Below, in pieces: positions 23,641 to 34,013 of a stretch of 64,000 nucleotides of DNA. The stretch is taken from assembly GCF_040183065.1 (NCBI RefSeq), contig NC_091124.1, forward strand, positions 95,312,501 through 95,376,500, read 5' to 3'. The DNA is from Periplaneta americana (Eukaryota > Arthropoda > Insecta > Blattodea > Blattidae). Within the stretch, counting starts at the first letter, position 1; every line of letters starts with the position of its first letter. Under the pieces are notes generated by a model, which saw only the letters and a program-made list of their open reading frames with translations, ran no database searches and was not told the origin of the DNA. The translations under genes and the position numbers were made by a program.

Positions 23641-24895
23641 AGCCTGGCAGATTTTAATTTAGTTTGGCTTCTCAGACTTTCATTAACATCTTGTGAACCA
23701 AGCAGACAAACTGTTTACAAGCAGAATAAAGCATAAAATGGCTTTAATTTTCATGTTCGCTTGAGTAGCGTACGACAATAACCTCTTTTACATCATTGCC
23801 GGATAAATTGACTCTTTGATGCTGAACAAGAAAGCAATCAGTCGATAGTTCTTTTTAATTTTATAATATTTTCTCATGGTGCTCCGTATAATGAGATAGC
23901 AAAAACTAGTTACACAACATAATATAGCCTATGATATGGACTTCATTAAATATCCTTTGTAAAAGTAAACAAAATTTAAAGCGAAGACGGTATTGCGATG
24001 ACAGAGAAAAGATGAATTGATCTATAGGGACTTCGAAACGTTGAAAACTGGTCTTTCAGTGAGAATCTATCATGTTTCATGTTGCATTTTAACTGATCGT
24101 AAATAAAATTAAATAAAGAGGTTAATACCTTGAGGGCTAAGTAAGGAATAAGTAACAAAGACAATAAAGTTGAGTAGGTAGTCTGAAAAATAAGAGAATA
24201 AAAGTAAATTTCAGTATCCATTTACTTCACATTTTCCGATCTCCTGACAGAGAATGATTGGTTTATCTGGATTGATGTACTTTTTTATTGACGGCTTTCA
24301 ATAAAATTGGTTTTATATCTCTCATTAAAGATAAAACTATACTGCATGATAAATTGTAAGAGTGAGCAATAAATAAATAATTGAATGAATTAAATAACTA
24401 ATTAATTAATTATGTATTTAACTAATATTATCATTTCTTAATCTGTTTTATGACCAGTTCAATAGCAGTTTTATATTCGTGCTACACAAATTTTAATCCT
24501 TGTCGCTTGATTATGTAGCTTCAATTTAAATCTTTTTAAATATAGGGGGCATTCAGAGTCGATCGGATGGCATGGTTAACAGCTCATAATGATTTTCTGC
24601 TTAATAGAATAACTTAAAGAGAATGTAATGTCATATGACATAAAGTATATTTTGTAATTTTTCAGTATTCGTAATAAAAAGGATTATGGGCATACTGTCT
24701 GTTTGCCTATCAATATGTCTCTCTGTTTTCCTTTATTCATGAGTAAGCCTACAGCGAAGTATTGCAGATATATACTGCTGAAGAGATTCTTTTCTTATTA
24801 ATGTCACAAATCAGCAACACGAAATGATGCGCATTAGGCCTGTATAAAATAAATGGCAGTAGAAATAATGTACCTCTATCTAAAATGAAAAGCAC
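23641..24895. other. Unassigned AT-rich sequence
   Basis: No coding sequence or element end recognised in about 1.2 kb of AT-rich DNA. Confidence 0.4.
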
Positions 24896-24916
24896 GCTAA
24901 GGTGATCCAAGGAATA

Positions 24917-25512
24917 AGGTTTTGAGATTTGGTACTTGGAATGTTACAAGTCTATATAGAACAGGAGGGGTAACATTAGTAGCAAAAGAACTAGCTAGAT
25001 ATAGAATAGACTTTGTTGGAGAACAGGAGGTTAGGTTAGATGGGAACGGCATAACACAAATAGGAGATTATTAATTGTTGTATTATGGGGAAGGAAACGA
25101 TAATCACCAATTAGGAACAGGATTCTTTATTCATAAAAGAATAAAATCGGCAGTGAAAAAGGTCGAATTTATCAGTGATAGGTTATCGTATTTAGTACTT
25201 AATGGTAGATGGTGCGATATCGTAGTTATAAACACTCATGCCCCTACAGAAGAGAGAGACGACCATATAAAGGATAGCTTCTATGAGGAATTGAAACAGA
25301 CGTTTAATCAGTTACCTAGATATCACATGAAAATTTTATTTGGGGATTTCAACTCTAAAGTAGGACGGGAGGATATTTTTAAACCGACTATTGGAAAAGA
25401 GAGCCTAAACAAAGCTAGTAATGACAATGGAGTTAGGTTAGTCAACTTTGCCACATAAAAAAATTTAATTGTCAAAAGTACAACATTCCCCCATAAATAT
25501 AGATATAAATAA
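24917..25512 (+). pseudogene. RTE endonuclease (apurinic-type) domain
   Basis: The frame reads 'FGTWNVTSLYRTGG', then 'FVGEQEVRLDG' (the metal-binding Glu), a stop at 25072, then 'HQLGTGFFIHKR', 'VVINTHAPTEERDD' and 'MKILFGDFNSKVG' with the catalytic Asp and Asn. This is the exonuclease-endonuclease-phosphatase fold of RTE-type LINEs, often annotated by similarity as 'craniofacial development protein 2-like'. A TAA at 25456 ends the frame; related sequence continues to the ACTT target. The N terminus before 'FGTW' is missing. Two stops make it inactive. Confidence 0.87.
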
Positions 25513-25984
25513 ACTTGAGTAGCCAATTTGCAAAACCAGCTATTTGCAAGTTAGACGAATTTTGGCAAATGAGGAAAATTGTGTAAAAACTTAACCACAG
25601 ATGCTAGAGGCATGATTTCTAGTTTAATAAATGGGGAAAAAATATTTAGTTTGTCTTCCTACAGCTCAGAAATATATGATTAATAGGTAATTAGTTATAT
25701 TGTATATTAATTTGCAAATAGCAGGTTTTGCAGCCGAACAGAGCAGTTAGCAGGATTTGCAACTCTATAGGTAGCCATATTAACGATACATTAGTTTGCA
25801 AAACCTGGTATTTGATCAATGTTAAATTTTATCTGATAAGACTAACTTGGAAACAAACTGAAGGTAGAAGAGAATATTCTTATTTTCGTTACATACCTAA
25901 ATATTATTAAACACACAAATATTGTACTATATAAAAGTAAAGAAGGAGAACAGAATACTAATGTTATAGTTTGAAGGTTTTCTT

Positions 25985-26745
25985 ATGTACTACTGTTTGT
26001 GAAAAGAACACCCAGAAAAAATGGCCCGAACGACCCCAAACTCGGGAGATGTGTAAAACAGAATACCAAATGTAGTGTGTTCGTACGAGTCCCGCTTCAA
26101 CTTGTCCTACAGTGATGGTCACATACGTGTTAAGCGCTACCGTGGTGAACGCAGTCTGAGAGCCTACATTGTTGAGCGGCATTGCGGACAAGTTCCTAGT
26201 GTGATGCAATATGCGATCTCGCTTCCTACGTACTCAGGCAATCTGAACTTCAACCGCTACATTAGAGAGGTCTTAGAGTCCGAGGTACTGCCCCTCCCTC
26301 AGGCAACTCCACATGCCATATTTCAGCAGGGCAATGTCCGGTCACATGTGGCGAGGATTGTGCAAGTCTTCTTCGAAGAACGACGGGTATCACTGCTTTC
26401 CTGGCCTGCACGTTCGCCAGACATTTCGCCCATCGAACATGTCTGGGATATGGTTGGTCGGCAACTTGTTCGTCATGGTCCTCCAGCACACACTCTTGAC
26501 TCTTTGTGGACTCGCATACAAACTGCGTGGAGGGAGATTCCCCTGGAACATATCCAGGAACTCTTTCATTCCATACCACGACGCTTAGAAGCTCTGATTG
26601 CAGCGCATGGAGGCTTCACTCCATACTGAAATCTCACGGTCACAGATCAGGTACAGTTCTGTAGTTCTAATCCTTTGTGTATTGTCATGTATATAAACTG
26701 TGATATCAATTTCATTTCAGTCACATGTATCCTTCTTGGTGTTGC
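25985..26745 (+). mobile_element. Tc1 element remnant nested in the unclassified transposon
   Basis: It covers the second half of a Tc1 gene and a 3' flank ending in 'gttgcaatttct' typical of such ends. The 5' half, with the DNA-binding domain and the 5' inverted repeat, is absent. Confidence 0.65.
26069..26629 (+). pseudogene. Tc1 transposase, catalytic domain with dead active site
   Basis: This is an unbroken frame of more than 180 codons covering the DD34E domain of a Tc1 transposase: 'ESRFNLSYSDGHIRVKRYRGE', 'RYIREVLE.EVLP', 'SPIEHVWDMVGRQLV', ending 'AHGGFTPY'. The first catalytic Asp (normally before ESRF) is Tyr4. The second (QQDN) is Gly86 in 'QQGNVRSH'. The Glu (Glu121) remains, at the expected 34-residue spacing. 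A deletion removed the segment between 'SVM' and 'SGNLN'. The N-terminal paired-like domain is missing. The open frame is therefore misleading: it cannot be an active enzyme. Confidence 0.9.
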
Positions 26746-26789
26746 AATTTCTACAAACATCAATGTAATATAACACTTTACAAAATGTT

Positions 26790-27160
26790 CGGTTCTTCCT
26801 CATCCATGAGTTCGAAGTCCACTACATCCGTATGTTCATCCTCATCTTCACTCAGGTCTGCAACAGCAAGGTCTTGCTGCTGGTTGAACTGTAGTCAGGT
26901 TTGCATTCCGAAACCAGTCCTACCCGAAGTGCAATTCCAGAAGTCTTTCAATGTCCCTGATGTTTGCTTCTTTAAGGATGACACCCATTGGAATGTAGTC
27001 CTTTTGGAAATGTGTACCTTTATTGTTTAAACTTTTGGATTCGCCTTTTCATTGGTACCATTCTCTTCATCATCTGTATCTTCTCCCTCAACACTAACAG
27101 AGTTATAGAAACAGGATACACCATATCCACACTCATTTCGGCAAAAGTCGAAAAAACTGC
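26790..27160 (-). pseudogene. Unidentified acidic ORF remnant of the transposon
   Basis: On the minus strand, in shifting frames, I read 'CRNECGYGVSCFYNSVSVEGEDTDDEE' in parts, then 'IPMGVILKEANIRDIERLLELHFG', then 'LSEDEDEHTDVVDFELMDEEE' before a stop near 26784. The order of words looks like real decayed coding sequence with an acidic C terminus. I do not recognise the family. It is the best candidate for the own gene of the 25517-27679 element. Confidence 0.35.
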
Positions 27161-27679
27161 AAGATAATCACAGTAACCACTTCAAGACTTCAACACACTT
27201 AACATAAAAGGTTAGAAGTCCCCGATAAAGCGCGGGCAGAAACTCTCAGCTGATGTATTAGATGCAGCAGTATAGTCAATTTAACTCTACGAGCAAAAAG
27301 TAGCTTTATTATCAGCGTCTAATAATATCTTATTCGTTATTTTAGTATGCTCAATGTAATCCTTATGGAGATCGAAATAGCAGCTTTTGCATCCGTAACT
27401 CTCAATATGGCCATGTTGTCTCAGTGACATTTAGCAGGTTTTGCAAAAGTAAACATGGCATTGTGCAGTTAGCAGGTATTGCATCCTTACGCTCTCCACA
27501 CTTAGCAGGTTTTGCAACCGTATGCAATTTTATTTACTAGATTTAAAGGGTTTAGAGTTGGATTTGTAACCGAATGTATGGCTTATTACGTAGCTAATGA
27601 CGAACTGAAATCATGGTTACCATTATCTCATTTTTCATTTTTTTTTTGGCAGTTAGCTGGTTTTGCATCTGGGCTACTC

Positions 27680-27889
27680 ACTTGGACTTCTCCAGTTGCA
27701 TATAGAGTGTTAGTAGGGAGGCCGGAGGGAAAAAGACCTTTTGGGAGGCCGAGACGTAGATGGGAAGATAATATTAAAATGGATTTGAGGGAGGTGGGAT
27801 ATGGTGATAGAGAATGGATTAATCTTGCTCAGGATAGGGACCAATGGCGGGCTTATGTGAGGGCGGCAATGAACCTCCGGGTTCCTTAG
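27680..27889 (+). pseudogene. RTE polymerase C terminus
   Basis: The reading resumes at 'TWTSP', then 'RVLVGRPEGKRPFGRPRRRW' and 'NIKMDLREVGYGDREWINLAQ', to a stop at 27887-27889. These are the last ~65 residues of the RTE-type pol protein. There is no reverse transcriptase between this and the endonuclease, so the copy has lost most of the enzyme. A related stretch ('..LA.DRD...AYVRAAMN') occurs inside the tandem array units at 42.9, 45.3 and 46.4 kb. Confidence 0.85.
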
Positions 27890-27893
27890 AAGC

Positions 27894-27894
27894 C

Positions 27895-27952
<58 letters not shown>
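27894..27952 (+). repeat. (AAGT)n tail of the RTE element
   Basis: About 14 AAGT units follow the pol stop codon and end at the target duplication. A simple-repeat 3' tail is characteristic of RTE-type LINEs. Confidence 0.92.
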
Positions 27953-27970
27953 GAATGCTAAGGTGATCCA

Positions 27971-28176
27971 TTCAAATCAACGAAAAACTCAAGACTGAAA
28001 TTGGAATTTTAGACTATTCTAAAACTCTACCAAATTTCATGGTTTTCCTTTAAAGATATACATATTTCAGATGTTTAAAATTAATGCTTAAGGCGCAAAA
28101 TCCCAGGTCTAGACTTGGCAAGTTATGACAGATGACGAGCAACCTTTTTCAAAGCAGCACTGGCAACTACAGTCTA
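27971..28176. other. No recognisable feature
   Basis: Short spacer after the RTE target duplication, with nothing identifiable. Confidence 0.4.
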
Positions 28177-28353
28177 CACAAAACTAGAATGGTATTGACA
28201 CTATTGACAGTTCTCTCTCTCACATGTGAGAAGGGAGCGACGTTGTGAAGTTGTGCGACTGATTGCGCCGCCTGCCTGCTACTCGGAACTGAACAGCTGA
28301 AAATAACTCGTAAATTTCTATCATACGGAACTCTTTGGCTACACAAATATGTA

Positions 28354-28410
<57 letters not shown>

Positions 28411-28857
28411 GGCTATTATTATTATTGCTGCTATTATTATTATTATAAAAGTAATAAAAGAGTGAATGTGAATATGGTACATTGTGCACGCCTAATGATT
28501 TTTTTTAATATCTAAGCTAATACCTAAATTCTTTACGATAATTTGCAGAGAATAAACACTGGAATGGAAGATTTCGCATCTCGTAGCGAAATTCGCTTCT
28601 TTTTTAACGTAGTCGGTAATATAAATACACATATCGACGGAATAACTACGAAAACAATAGCCACGTCAGACCAAATACTTTCTGTGACACAGTAACGAAG
28701 ATTAAAATCTTCCGAACAAAACAACTGGCTACCACGTGCTCGTTGTGAAACTGTAGGCTATACCGAGCTGTCACCATGGCCTGTGATTGGCTGGTTTGAG
28801 CGGTTACCATGGTGACGTCTTTGAAACCGCTGAACTGTCAATACCTTTCTAGTTCTG
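28177..28857. mobile_element. MITE with TA target and (TAA)n core
   Basis: The inverted ends share ACTAGAA.GGTATTGACA after CACAAA (left) or CAGA (right). TA flanks both sides (28175-28176, 28858-28859). It is 681 bp long and non-coding, and contains a (TAA)n microsatellite at 28346-28445. Near its right end is a smaller palindrome built on GTCACCATGG/CCATGGTGAC at 28770-28815. Confidence 0.62.
28346..28445. repeat. (TAA)n microsatellite
   Basis: AAT/ATT triplets run for about 100 bases with two interruptions. Homopolymer Ile/Asn frames across it are artefacts. Confidence 0.95.
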
Positions 28858-28859
28858 TA

Positions 28860-30219
28860 CTCGTATATATTTTTTTTTGTATTGAATTTGAATTCTTGTA
28901 GCTTACTTCATAACCCAAGGGTGAAACCTAACCATTCCCCCCCCCCCTCATTACTACATATGCTAGTGGATTGTGGTGATTTTCTAGTTTGCAGGTTGAA
29001 TTTTCTTTTGCCAACTTCGTTTCGAATTTCGATACTGACAAATACTACAAATGGTAGTGATTTTGTAACTGGTATGTTGGCAGCTGAGATAAATATCGAC
29101 AATATCTGTCGGTACTGGAGCTCCATGAAATTGAAATTATTCTAGATTTCTGAGCCTGTTGCTGAAAGCTAGTGAAATTTGAACATACTAATAATTAATT
29201 AATATCACAATTATTATTAATACATAATAGTTATTTTATGTGCTGCGTTGTGGTTATACTTCAAGACTATAGTCAGGTAAGTTTTCAGAGTTAGTACTAA
29301 TAATTTCATGTGATCAAACAAAATACATTTTTAGGTTAAGCCTCGTGAGTCAATTGTTTAGTCAAACCAGTGAATTTCGTATTGCCAGACAAAATACTTG
29401 ACATGTTGATCCCTTTCTCGTATAGTTTGCCAACGAAAATATGTTACAAATTATTGAATCATTTAGAATAACCTTCCAATATAAAGTACGGTAGGTAAAT
29501 AAGTCATTTACTACGTAGGATCGTGTGATATCTGGTAACAGTTGGCAACACTGACAAGACGGCAATATTTGCTGTTTAGGAAATGTTCTTCTGTGACCCT
29601 CACTATACTGTTGGAGGTTCTTCAACAGCATCAGGTCTTTTAAAGGCGCAGCAGTTGGAAGTGTAGCTCGAAACCACGTCTTCAAATACTGTAGAATTCC
29701 ACAAAAAAAAATTGCTATGTCTTTTATTCCAGCTTCCTCTTTTGTGTTCAATGTAAACTGTCCTCTATACATCCTTAGGGAGCAGTTTGGTGAAATAATA
29801 GCGAAAAACTAAGAAGCTCCGTTTATTTATTGTGACTCTCTATTTAGACTGGCCTCATAAAGCTGATTAATTTATATTCCCATGACTATTTTCAAGTTTT
29901 TGAGCCAATATGAACTAAACATTTTGAAAACTTTGTCCAAGGAGCTTTTTTAATGACGTAAATATAAAATATACCTACTCAAAAAAAAAATTTGAAAACT
30001 AGTAGCCCTAATGGCACGAAGTTTTGTACAGATGATAGTGTTGTAGGCATGTTTATGTAGTTTTAAATTCATAAATTTTGGATGAAAATTGCAGAAGTTT
30101 TAAAAATAACATAAGGTCCCCTTAGGCATACAACTAGGAGCAAGAAATCTAATTCCTCTAGAAGAAGCGCTCTGTATTGTAATCTTCTACGAGTCAAATT
30201 CATTTAAGCCTCTATGGGC
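28860..30219. other. Unassigned sequence with a decayed minus-strand frame at 29362-29772
   Basis: A 136-codon minus-strand frame contains 'KEEAGIKDIAIFFCGILQYLKTWFRATLPTAAPLKDLMLLKNLQQYS' in outline. The pattern 'W....PTAAP..DL.L.K.L..Y' is one I associate loosely with transposon-linked proteins of arthropods, but I cannot name the family. No element ends were found. The rest is AT-rich and featureless. Confidence 0.3.
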
Positions 30220-30505
30220 TATAGCAACTTTCTGGAAGAAAACCCTTGACAGAACTGCACTCTTTGGCTGTCTGATAACTGAACTCACAGTAGGCTACTA
30301 CTAGGTTGGCTGTTTTTATAGTTTGGACCATGGATATTGCAGAAGATTTTGGAACATATTGGAAGGTTCTACATTATTACTCGTACAGATGATTGTACAA
30401 CGCTCTGGAAAGATTCAAATTGTTCCGGGAAGATTTTACGATTGTTTATAAAGGTTCCAGAACTTTCTGGACAGTTCTAAATGTTCCAAAGACCTCATAT
30501 TGACT
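30220..30505. promoter_or_regulatory. Cluster of heat-shock-element-like motifs
   Basis: At 30454-30468 three alternating pentamers occur in perfect register (TTC, two bases, GAA, two bases, TTC). Another TTCnnGAA is near 30232, and further GAA/TTC words occur in the same 250 bases. This matches the HSF binding consensus. No heat-shock gene is visible downstream on either strand, so function is doubtful. Confidence 0.3.
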
Positions 30506-31556
30506 GCTCCTTCAAGTGGACTTAACCCAGATAAGCCCAAAAATGTTTTTTTGATAAAATACAGTAGCACATTAGTTACTCTCAAAAATCGGTTAAATGA
30601 TGTTGAAATAAACTGAAACAAGGAACGTATATTTTCTAAAGCTAACAAATACTACCAACATTATCGCACAACTTATAAAATGTCCCTAACACTAACAATG
30701 ACATAATATCCGAAGGCACTGCAACTGTCCTTAAAAAAGGACGGTGGGAAAATCTGGATTAAGCTGGATTTCTGAGGGGTACGTCTGATAGGTTATATCT
30801 ATTGTATTATTTCGTACTAATGGATGCTGCCTCACTATTTGCAATATTTAGGGAAGTATAATTATGTCTGCAGTAATTCAATATTAAATTTAAATGCATA
30901 CTAATTTAAAAATGAGCGCACGTATGTTTAGCGTTATCGGTATGTCATTTTGTAATTTTGATATCTTGGTAGTTAGCCTAAAACATTATTCAAAACAAAC
31001 TTAATTTTACCAAAATAATTTTTTCATAAAGGAACAGGTACAAAATGTGCTCCATCCAACTTAAAAAAAAATAGGACCACCGTAGCGGCTAGTCAATGTA
31101 ATTTTTCTTTTAGTCTATGATCCGTGAAGCAGAAACGACAAAATAGGCCTAACTAATTCATATCAGCGAAGCTCTTCCATCAAAGTAACACTGCAAGATA
31201 TACGCTAGGTGGAAGGAACACCAGATATCGATTTAGTTATCGGCGTTAGCAGTTCTTTCCATCCTGCGGGCCGGTTCATTAGCATTCTGCGCTCCCGTGG
31301 GTCGCAATTGTGGGCACTGCAGTACTCCAGCTTAGTTAACAATGCGAAAACAAATTGACGTCGGTGGAAAAGTTACGACTAATTTTTTCTTCCTCCGCAA
31401 TATTTTTTTCTCTTTGTCTCTCTCTTTTTTCTATTGGCATAAATTCAGTTTCTGTGGCTGTATAATTACTAAGGTACATTTTGCATAAAGGCTGAGGAGA
31501 GACTGATTTCTACTACGACCCGTTACTTTAAAAATAATTTTTTTGTGATCAGTTCT
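30506..31556. other. Unassigned sequence
   Basis: AT-rich with a GC-richer patch around 31200-31340. I recognise no coding sequence, RNA or element end. Confidence 0.4.
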
Positions 31557-31558
31557 TT

Positions 31559-31604
<46 letters not shown>
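31557..31604. repeat. (TA)n microsatellite
   Basis: About 24 TA units. Confidence 0.95.
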
Positions 31605-31606
<2 letters not shown>

Positions 31607-31810
31607 ATTACACTATTATATTTTATTCTGGCATTGTAGTTCTGTTGCTACATTTGCAATTGCTGATGTTTTTAAACGTATGGGTTTGGTCTCAGCTATA
31701 GTATACTGTATTCAGATTATTTTCATTGGTAACAAACTAATGGAAATTTGCATCACACACACCACTTTGGGAACTCTCCAAATTTTAGTAGCTACAAAAT
31801 ATCGTTATTA

Positions 31811-32020
31811 AACGTAAACTGCCTACTAAAGGATGCACTAGAAGGAATGGTAAATGAGAAAAGGTTCGGGCCAGAAGAAGACATCAGATGATAGACAATA
31901 TTAAAATGTATGGATTGTAATCTGAGACTAGGAGGAAGGCGGAAAAGAGGGAAGAATTGAGGATGCTGAGTTTGCAGTGAAGAACATGCTCTTCAGGACG
32001 AAACTATGAATGAATGAACA
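31811..32020 (+). pseudogene. LINE 3' end with short (GAAT)n tail
   Basis: In shifting frames the strand reads 'NCLLKDALEGMVN', then 'GRRRHQMIDNIKMYG', 'ETRRKAEKREELRMLSLQ' and ends with 'tgaatgaatgaa'. This is the C-terminal and tail sequence of a non-LTR retrotransposon family whose better-preserved tail is at 59180-59331. It is 5' truncated at about 31811, and several frameshifts are present. Confidence 0.65.
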
Positions 32021-32082
32021 TCCTACTCACCCACCCTAGCTACCTATCTACGAACTTACGTTGATGCATGCATTTACTCACA

Positions 32083-32084
<2 letters not shown>

Positions 32085-32126
<42 letters not shown>

Positions 32127-32130
32127 TATA
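32085..32130. repeat. (TA)n microsatellite
   Basis: TA units with one CA interruption. Confidence 0.92.
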
Positions 32131-32195
32131 TTTTTTTCATATCTTTAGCAGTGCTTCACTTAAGTGCGTAACGGATACCACACGCGATGTAATGA

Positions 32196-32565
32196 CCAGG
32201 CTTCGGCCTAGGGACACAGAGTAACGAGTATGAGGTTTAGAGTACGCGGAGTATAAATGACGTCATGACCCGTGTGGAAGGGTGACTGCAACAGCACAGG
32301 TGGGTCCGTAATGTGCATTACCGTTGTGTGTATTGCTCCTTGACTTCGGCGTAGGGACACCTGATTGAAGGTTACAACTCACGTTAATACTTTAGTGATA
32401 GACATTTATTGTTTACACTAGGAATGTACTGTATATTCTGTACTGTTTACATATTGAGACACGAAGTAACGGCGCGCTCCATCTCCCACTCCACTCGACC
32501 AACAGAACACTATCGTCCGTGCGTTCTGAACTTCATGCGTTTCTGTGCCCAGGACCGAAGCCTGG
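32196..32565. mobile_element. 370 bp MITE candidate
   Basis: Inverted ends CCAGGCTTCGGCCTAGGGAC and, from the right, CCAGGCTTCGGTCCTGGGCA; TAATGA is repeated directly outside (32190-32195, 32566-32571). A third, weaker copy of the end motif lies inside near 32340. It is non-coding. The superfamily is not clear. Confidence 0.55.
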
Positions 32566-32754
32566 TAATGACAATGTGACACAAAGATTCCACCTGACAC
32601 GTCGCAGGCCAACAAATTTACAATATCGACGCTGTACACGAATTTTGAACCCATGGCTTTCGCAAAAAAAAAATCAGTATCTTTCCATACATCACAACTT
32701 ATTTTTTAACATATGTTAAACATCAAAGGAAATTCAACTTAGATATTTTTAGAA

Positions 32755-33185
32755 TACAGAGTAGCCCAAACAATTGCGTGTACTGGATCCCAGAAAATCC
32801 GCACATCCATGAGGACAAAGTTGTCAATTTACCGGGACTTAATGTGTAATGCGGTTTATCCTCGGATTTGATTGGGCCGCTCTTCTTTGAAGGCACAGTT
32901 ACCGGTGCGGTATATCTCGAGATGCTTCAGACAACAATTTTACCTGCTATCCGAGAGATTTTATCTGCAACAAGATGGAGCCCCAGCCCACTACCATCGA
33001 GATGTCAGAGCGTATTTGGATGAAACTCTACCCGGACGATGGATAGGTGGAAGACGTGCTGTCGAATACCCAGCTCGGTTCCCAGACCTAACACCAATTT
33101 CTACTTACGGGGGGCCATAAAAGAAGTTGTTTATCGGAAAACGCCAGCTACACTGGATGCGGTACGAGAACAAATTGAAATTTAA
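32755..33185 (+). pseudogene. DUF4817-group Tc1/mariner transposase, C-terminal half
   Basis: Across three frame shifts the strand reads 'PENPHIHEDKVVN', '[19 protein letters not shown]' in a second frame, and then '[21 protein letters not shown]' with the second catalytic Asp. 'EYPARFPDLTPIS' follows, where 'SPDLTPLDF' is expected, so the third acidic residue is lost. The end is 'IKEVVYRKTPATLDAVREQIE'. This is the C-terminal half of a mariner-like transposase common in insects. Neither terminal inverted repeat is present, so it is a relic. Confidence 0.82.
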
Positions 33186-33255
33186 CATTATGTACAACTA
33201 TCACAATGTACAATGATTTTCTCTTTAAACGCTTTTGGTTCATGTAAATACTATG

Positions 33256-33810
33256 ATTTTCTGCTTTAATTGTATTTCATATGCTTAATTAGAAAATGTT
33301 TTGCGATTTGAGTTTTTTCCATAGTATCGTGAGACACTTCATTCAAAATTTTAACTTTAGTTTTGATGTCTATAGATTGTTTCCTTCTTTCACTCATGTT
33401 GTTGCTCGTATTGAGGTGTTAACCCGAACACTGACCGTGAGAACTTAACAGTTAAACCACTGTAGCACTCAATGACATCTCTCGAGATAGGACACACAGA
33501 AGACTTAAGCTACTACTCTGGTTCCTGTGACATCTTGAAGGACATTTGAAGCCTTCACTATGAGAGCGAGCGAAGAGAATTCCATGCAATAAACTGTAGA
33601 GGATGTGTATACAAGTAGTCTTTTGTTAGTATTAAAGGAGAGGACAAAAATCTGTGGACCGGAAATTAGTTTGAAGTTCGTATACAGAAATTCCTAGTAA
33701 CCGAATAAAAAAATCCATTAAAATCACCATATTTTAACTGGGACCGGGATAATTGTTCGCGTTGAGAAGATATTCACCTTAACCGAGTTCGTATTAACGA
33801 GGGTTTACTG
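33256..33810 (-). mobile_element. pogo/jerky-type element end with N-terminal exon
   Basis: The outer end at 33810, read on the minus strand, is CAGTAAACCCTCGTTAATAC, the kind of terminal repeat found in pogo/jerky (CENP-B-like) elements; TA follows at 33811-33812. Inward lies the start of the transposase at 33266-33397. The distal part and the other inverted repeat are missing. Confidence 0.65.
33266..33397 (-). pseudogene. Jerky/Tigger-like transposase N terminus
   Basis: A minus-strand frame from the Met at 33397 reads 'MSERRKQSIDIKTKVKILNEV', then 'TQIAKHF', and stops after 43 codons. It matches the start of the CENP-B-type helix-turn-helix in pogo-family transposases ('K..L..DIK.KVKI'). 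The rest of the DNA-binding domain and the DDE domain are gone. It lies at the distance from the inverted repeat expected of a 5' leader. Confidence 0.62.
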
Positions 33811-34013
33811 TATATGGAAGGAACAGAGTGTAGCAAAGTGTTGCAATACACCGTTATTACGAACTTATAGGACTACTGCTATTAGGTATAATAACTCAAA
33901 ATTTTTAAGTAGGCTAAGCCTCAAAAGCCTCTTAAGAGCTTCGCCACTGCTACACTTAGGTACATTACGTCACTTAATATCATACTTTTAGGCAGCAGTG
34001 ACCAAACTGGGTA
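33811..34013. other. No recognisable feature
   Basis: Short spacer between two pogo-type elements, with nothing identifiable. Confidence 0.4.

Larger units (their letters stand above)
25517..27679. mobile_element. Unclassified DNA transposon with TTAGCAGGTTTTGCA repeats
   Basis: The ends are GAGTAGCC at the left and GGCTACTC at the right, with inverted similarity continuing into 'TTTGCAAAACCAGCTA'. A 4 bp target ACTT is repeated at 25513-25516 and 27680-27683. A motif TTAGCAGGTTTTGCA, or close variants, occurs at about 25525, 25715, 25746, 25793, 27380, 27428, 27465, 27496 and 27651, clustered at both ends and in both orientations. This looks like transposase-binding arrays. The 4 bp target would suit Sola- or Chapaev-like families, but no transposase supports either. 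Confidence 0.68.
24910..27956 (+). mobile_element. RTE-type LINE insertion, internally deleted, 14 bp TSD
   Basis: The copy is bounded by direct repeats GCTAAGGTGATCCA at 24896-24909 and 27957-27970, a perfect 14 bp target duplication. It has an endonuclease segment (24917-25512), then the DNA transposon at 25517-27679, then the polymerase C terminus (27680-27889) and an (AAGT)n tail. The flanks of the DNA transposon show that the endonuclease was already joined directly to the C terminus. The reverse transcriptase was thus missing when the transposon arrived. The 5' end is truncated. Confidence 0.85.

Noticed and set aside
26262-26579. A 105-codon minus-strand frame
   Set aside because: It is the shadow of the Tc1 transposase on the plus strand.
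28220-28489. Asn/Ile homopolymer frame on the minus strand
   Set aside because: It is an artefact of the (TAA)n tract inside a MITE.
29362-29772. A minus-strand frame as a known transposase
   Set aside because: It has a faintly familiar pattern but no catalytic motif or element ends, so no family is claimed.
30454-30468. An hsp70-type promoter with a gene downstream
   Set aside because: No chaperone motif or long frame occurs within 1 kb on either side.
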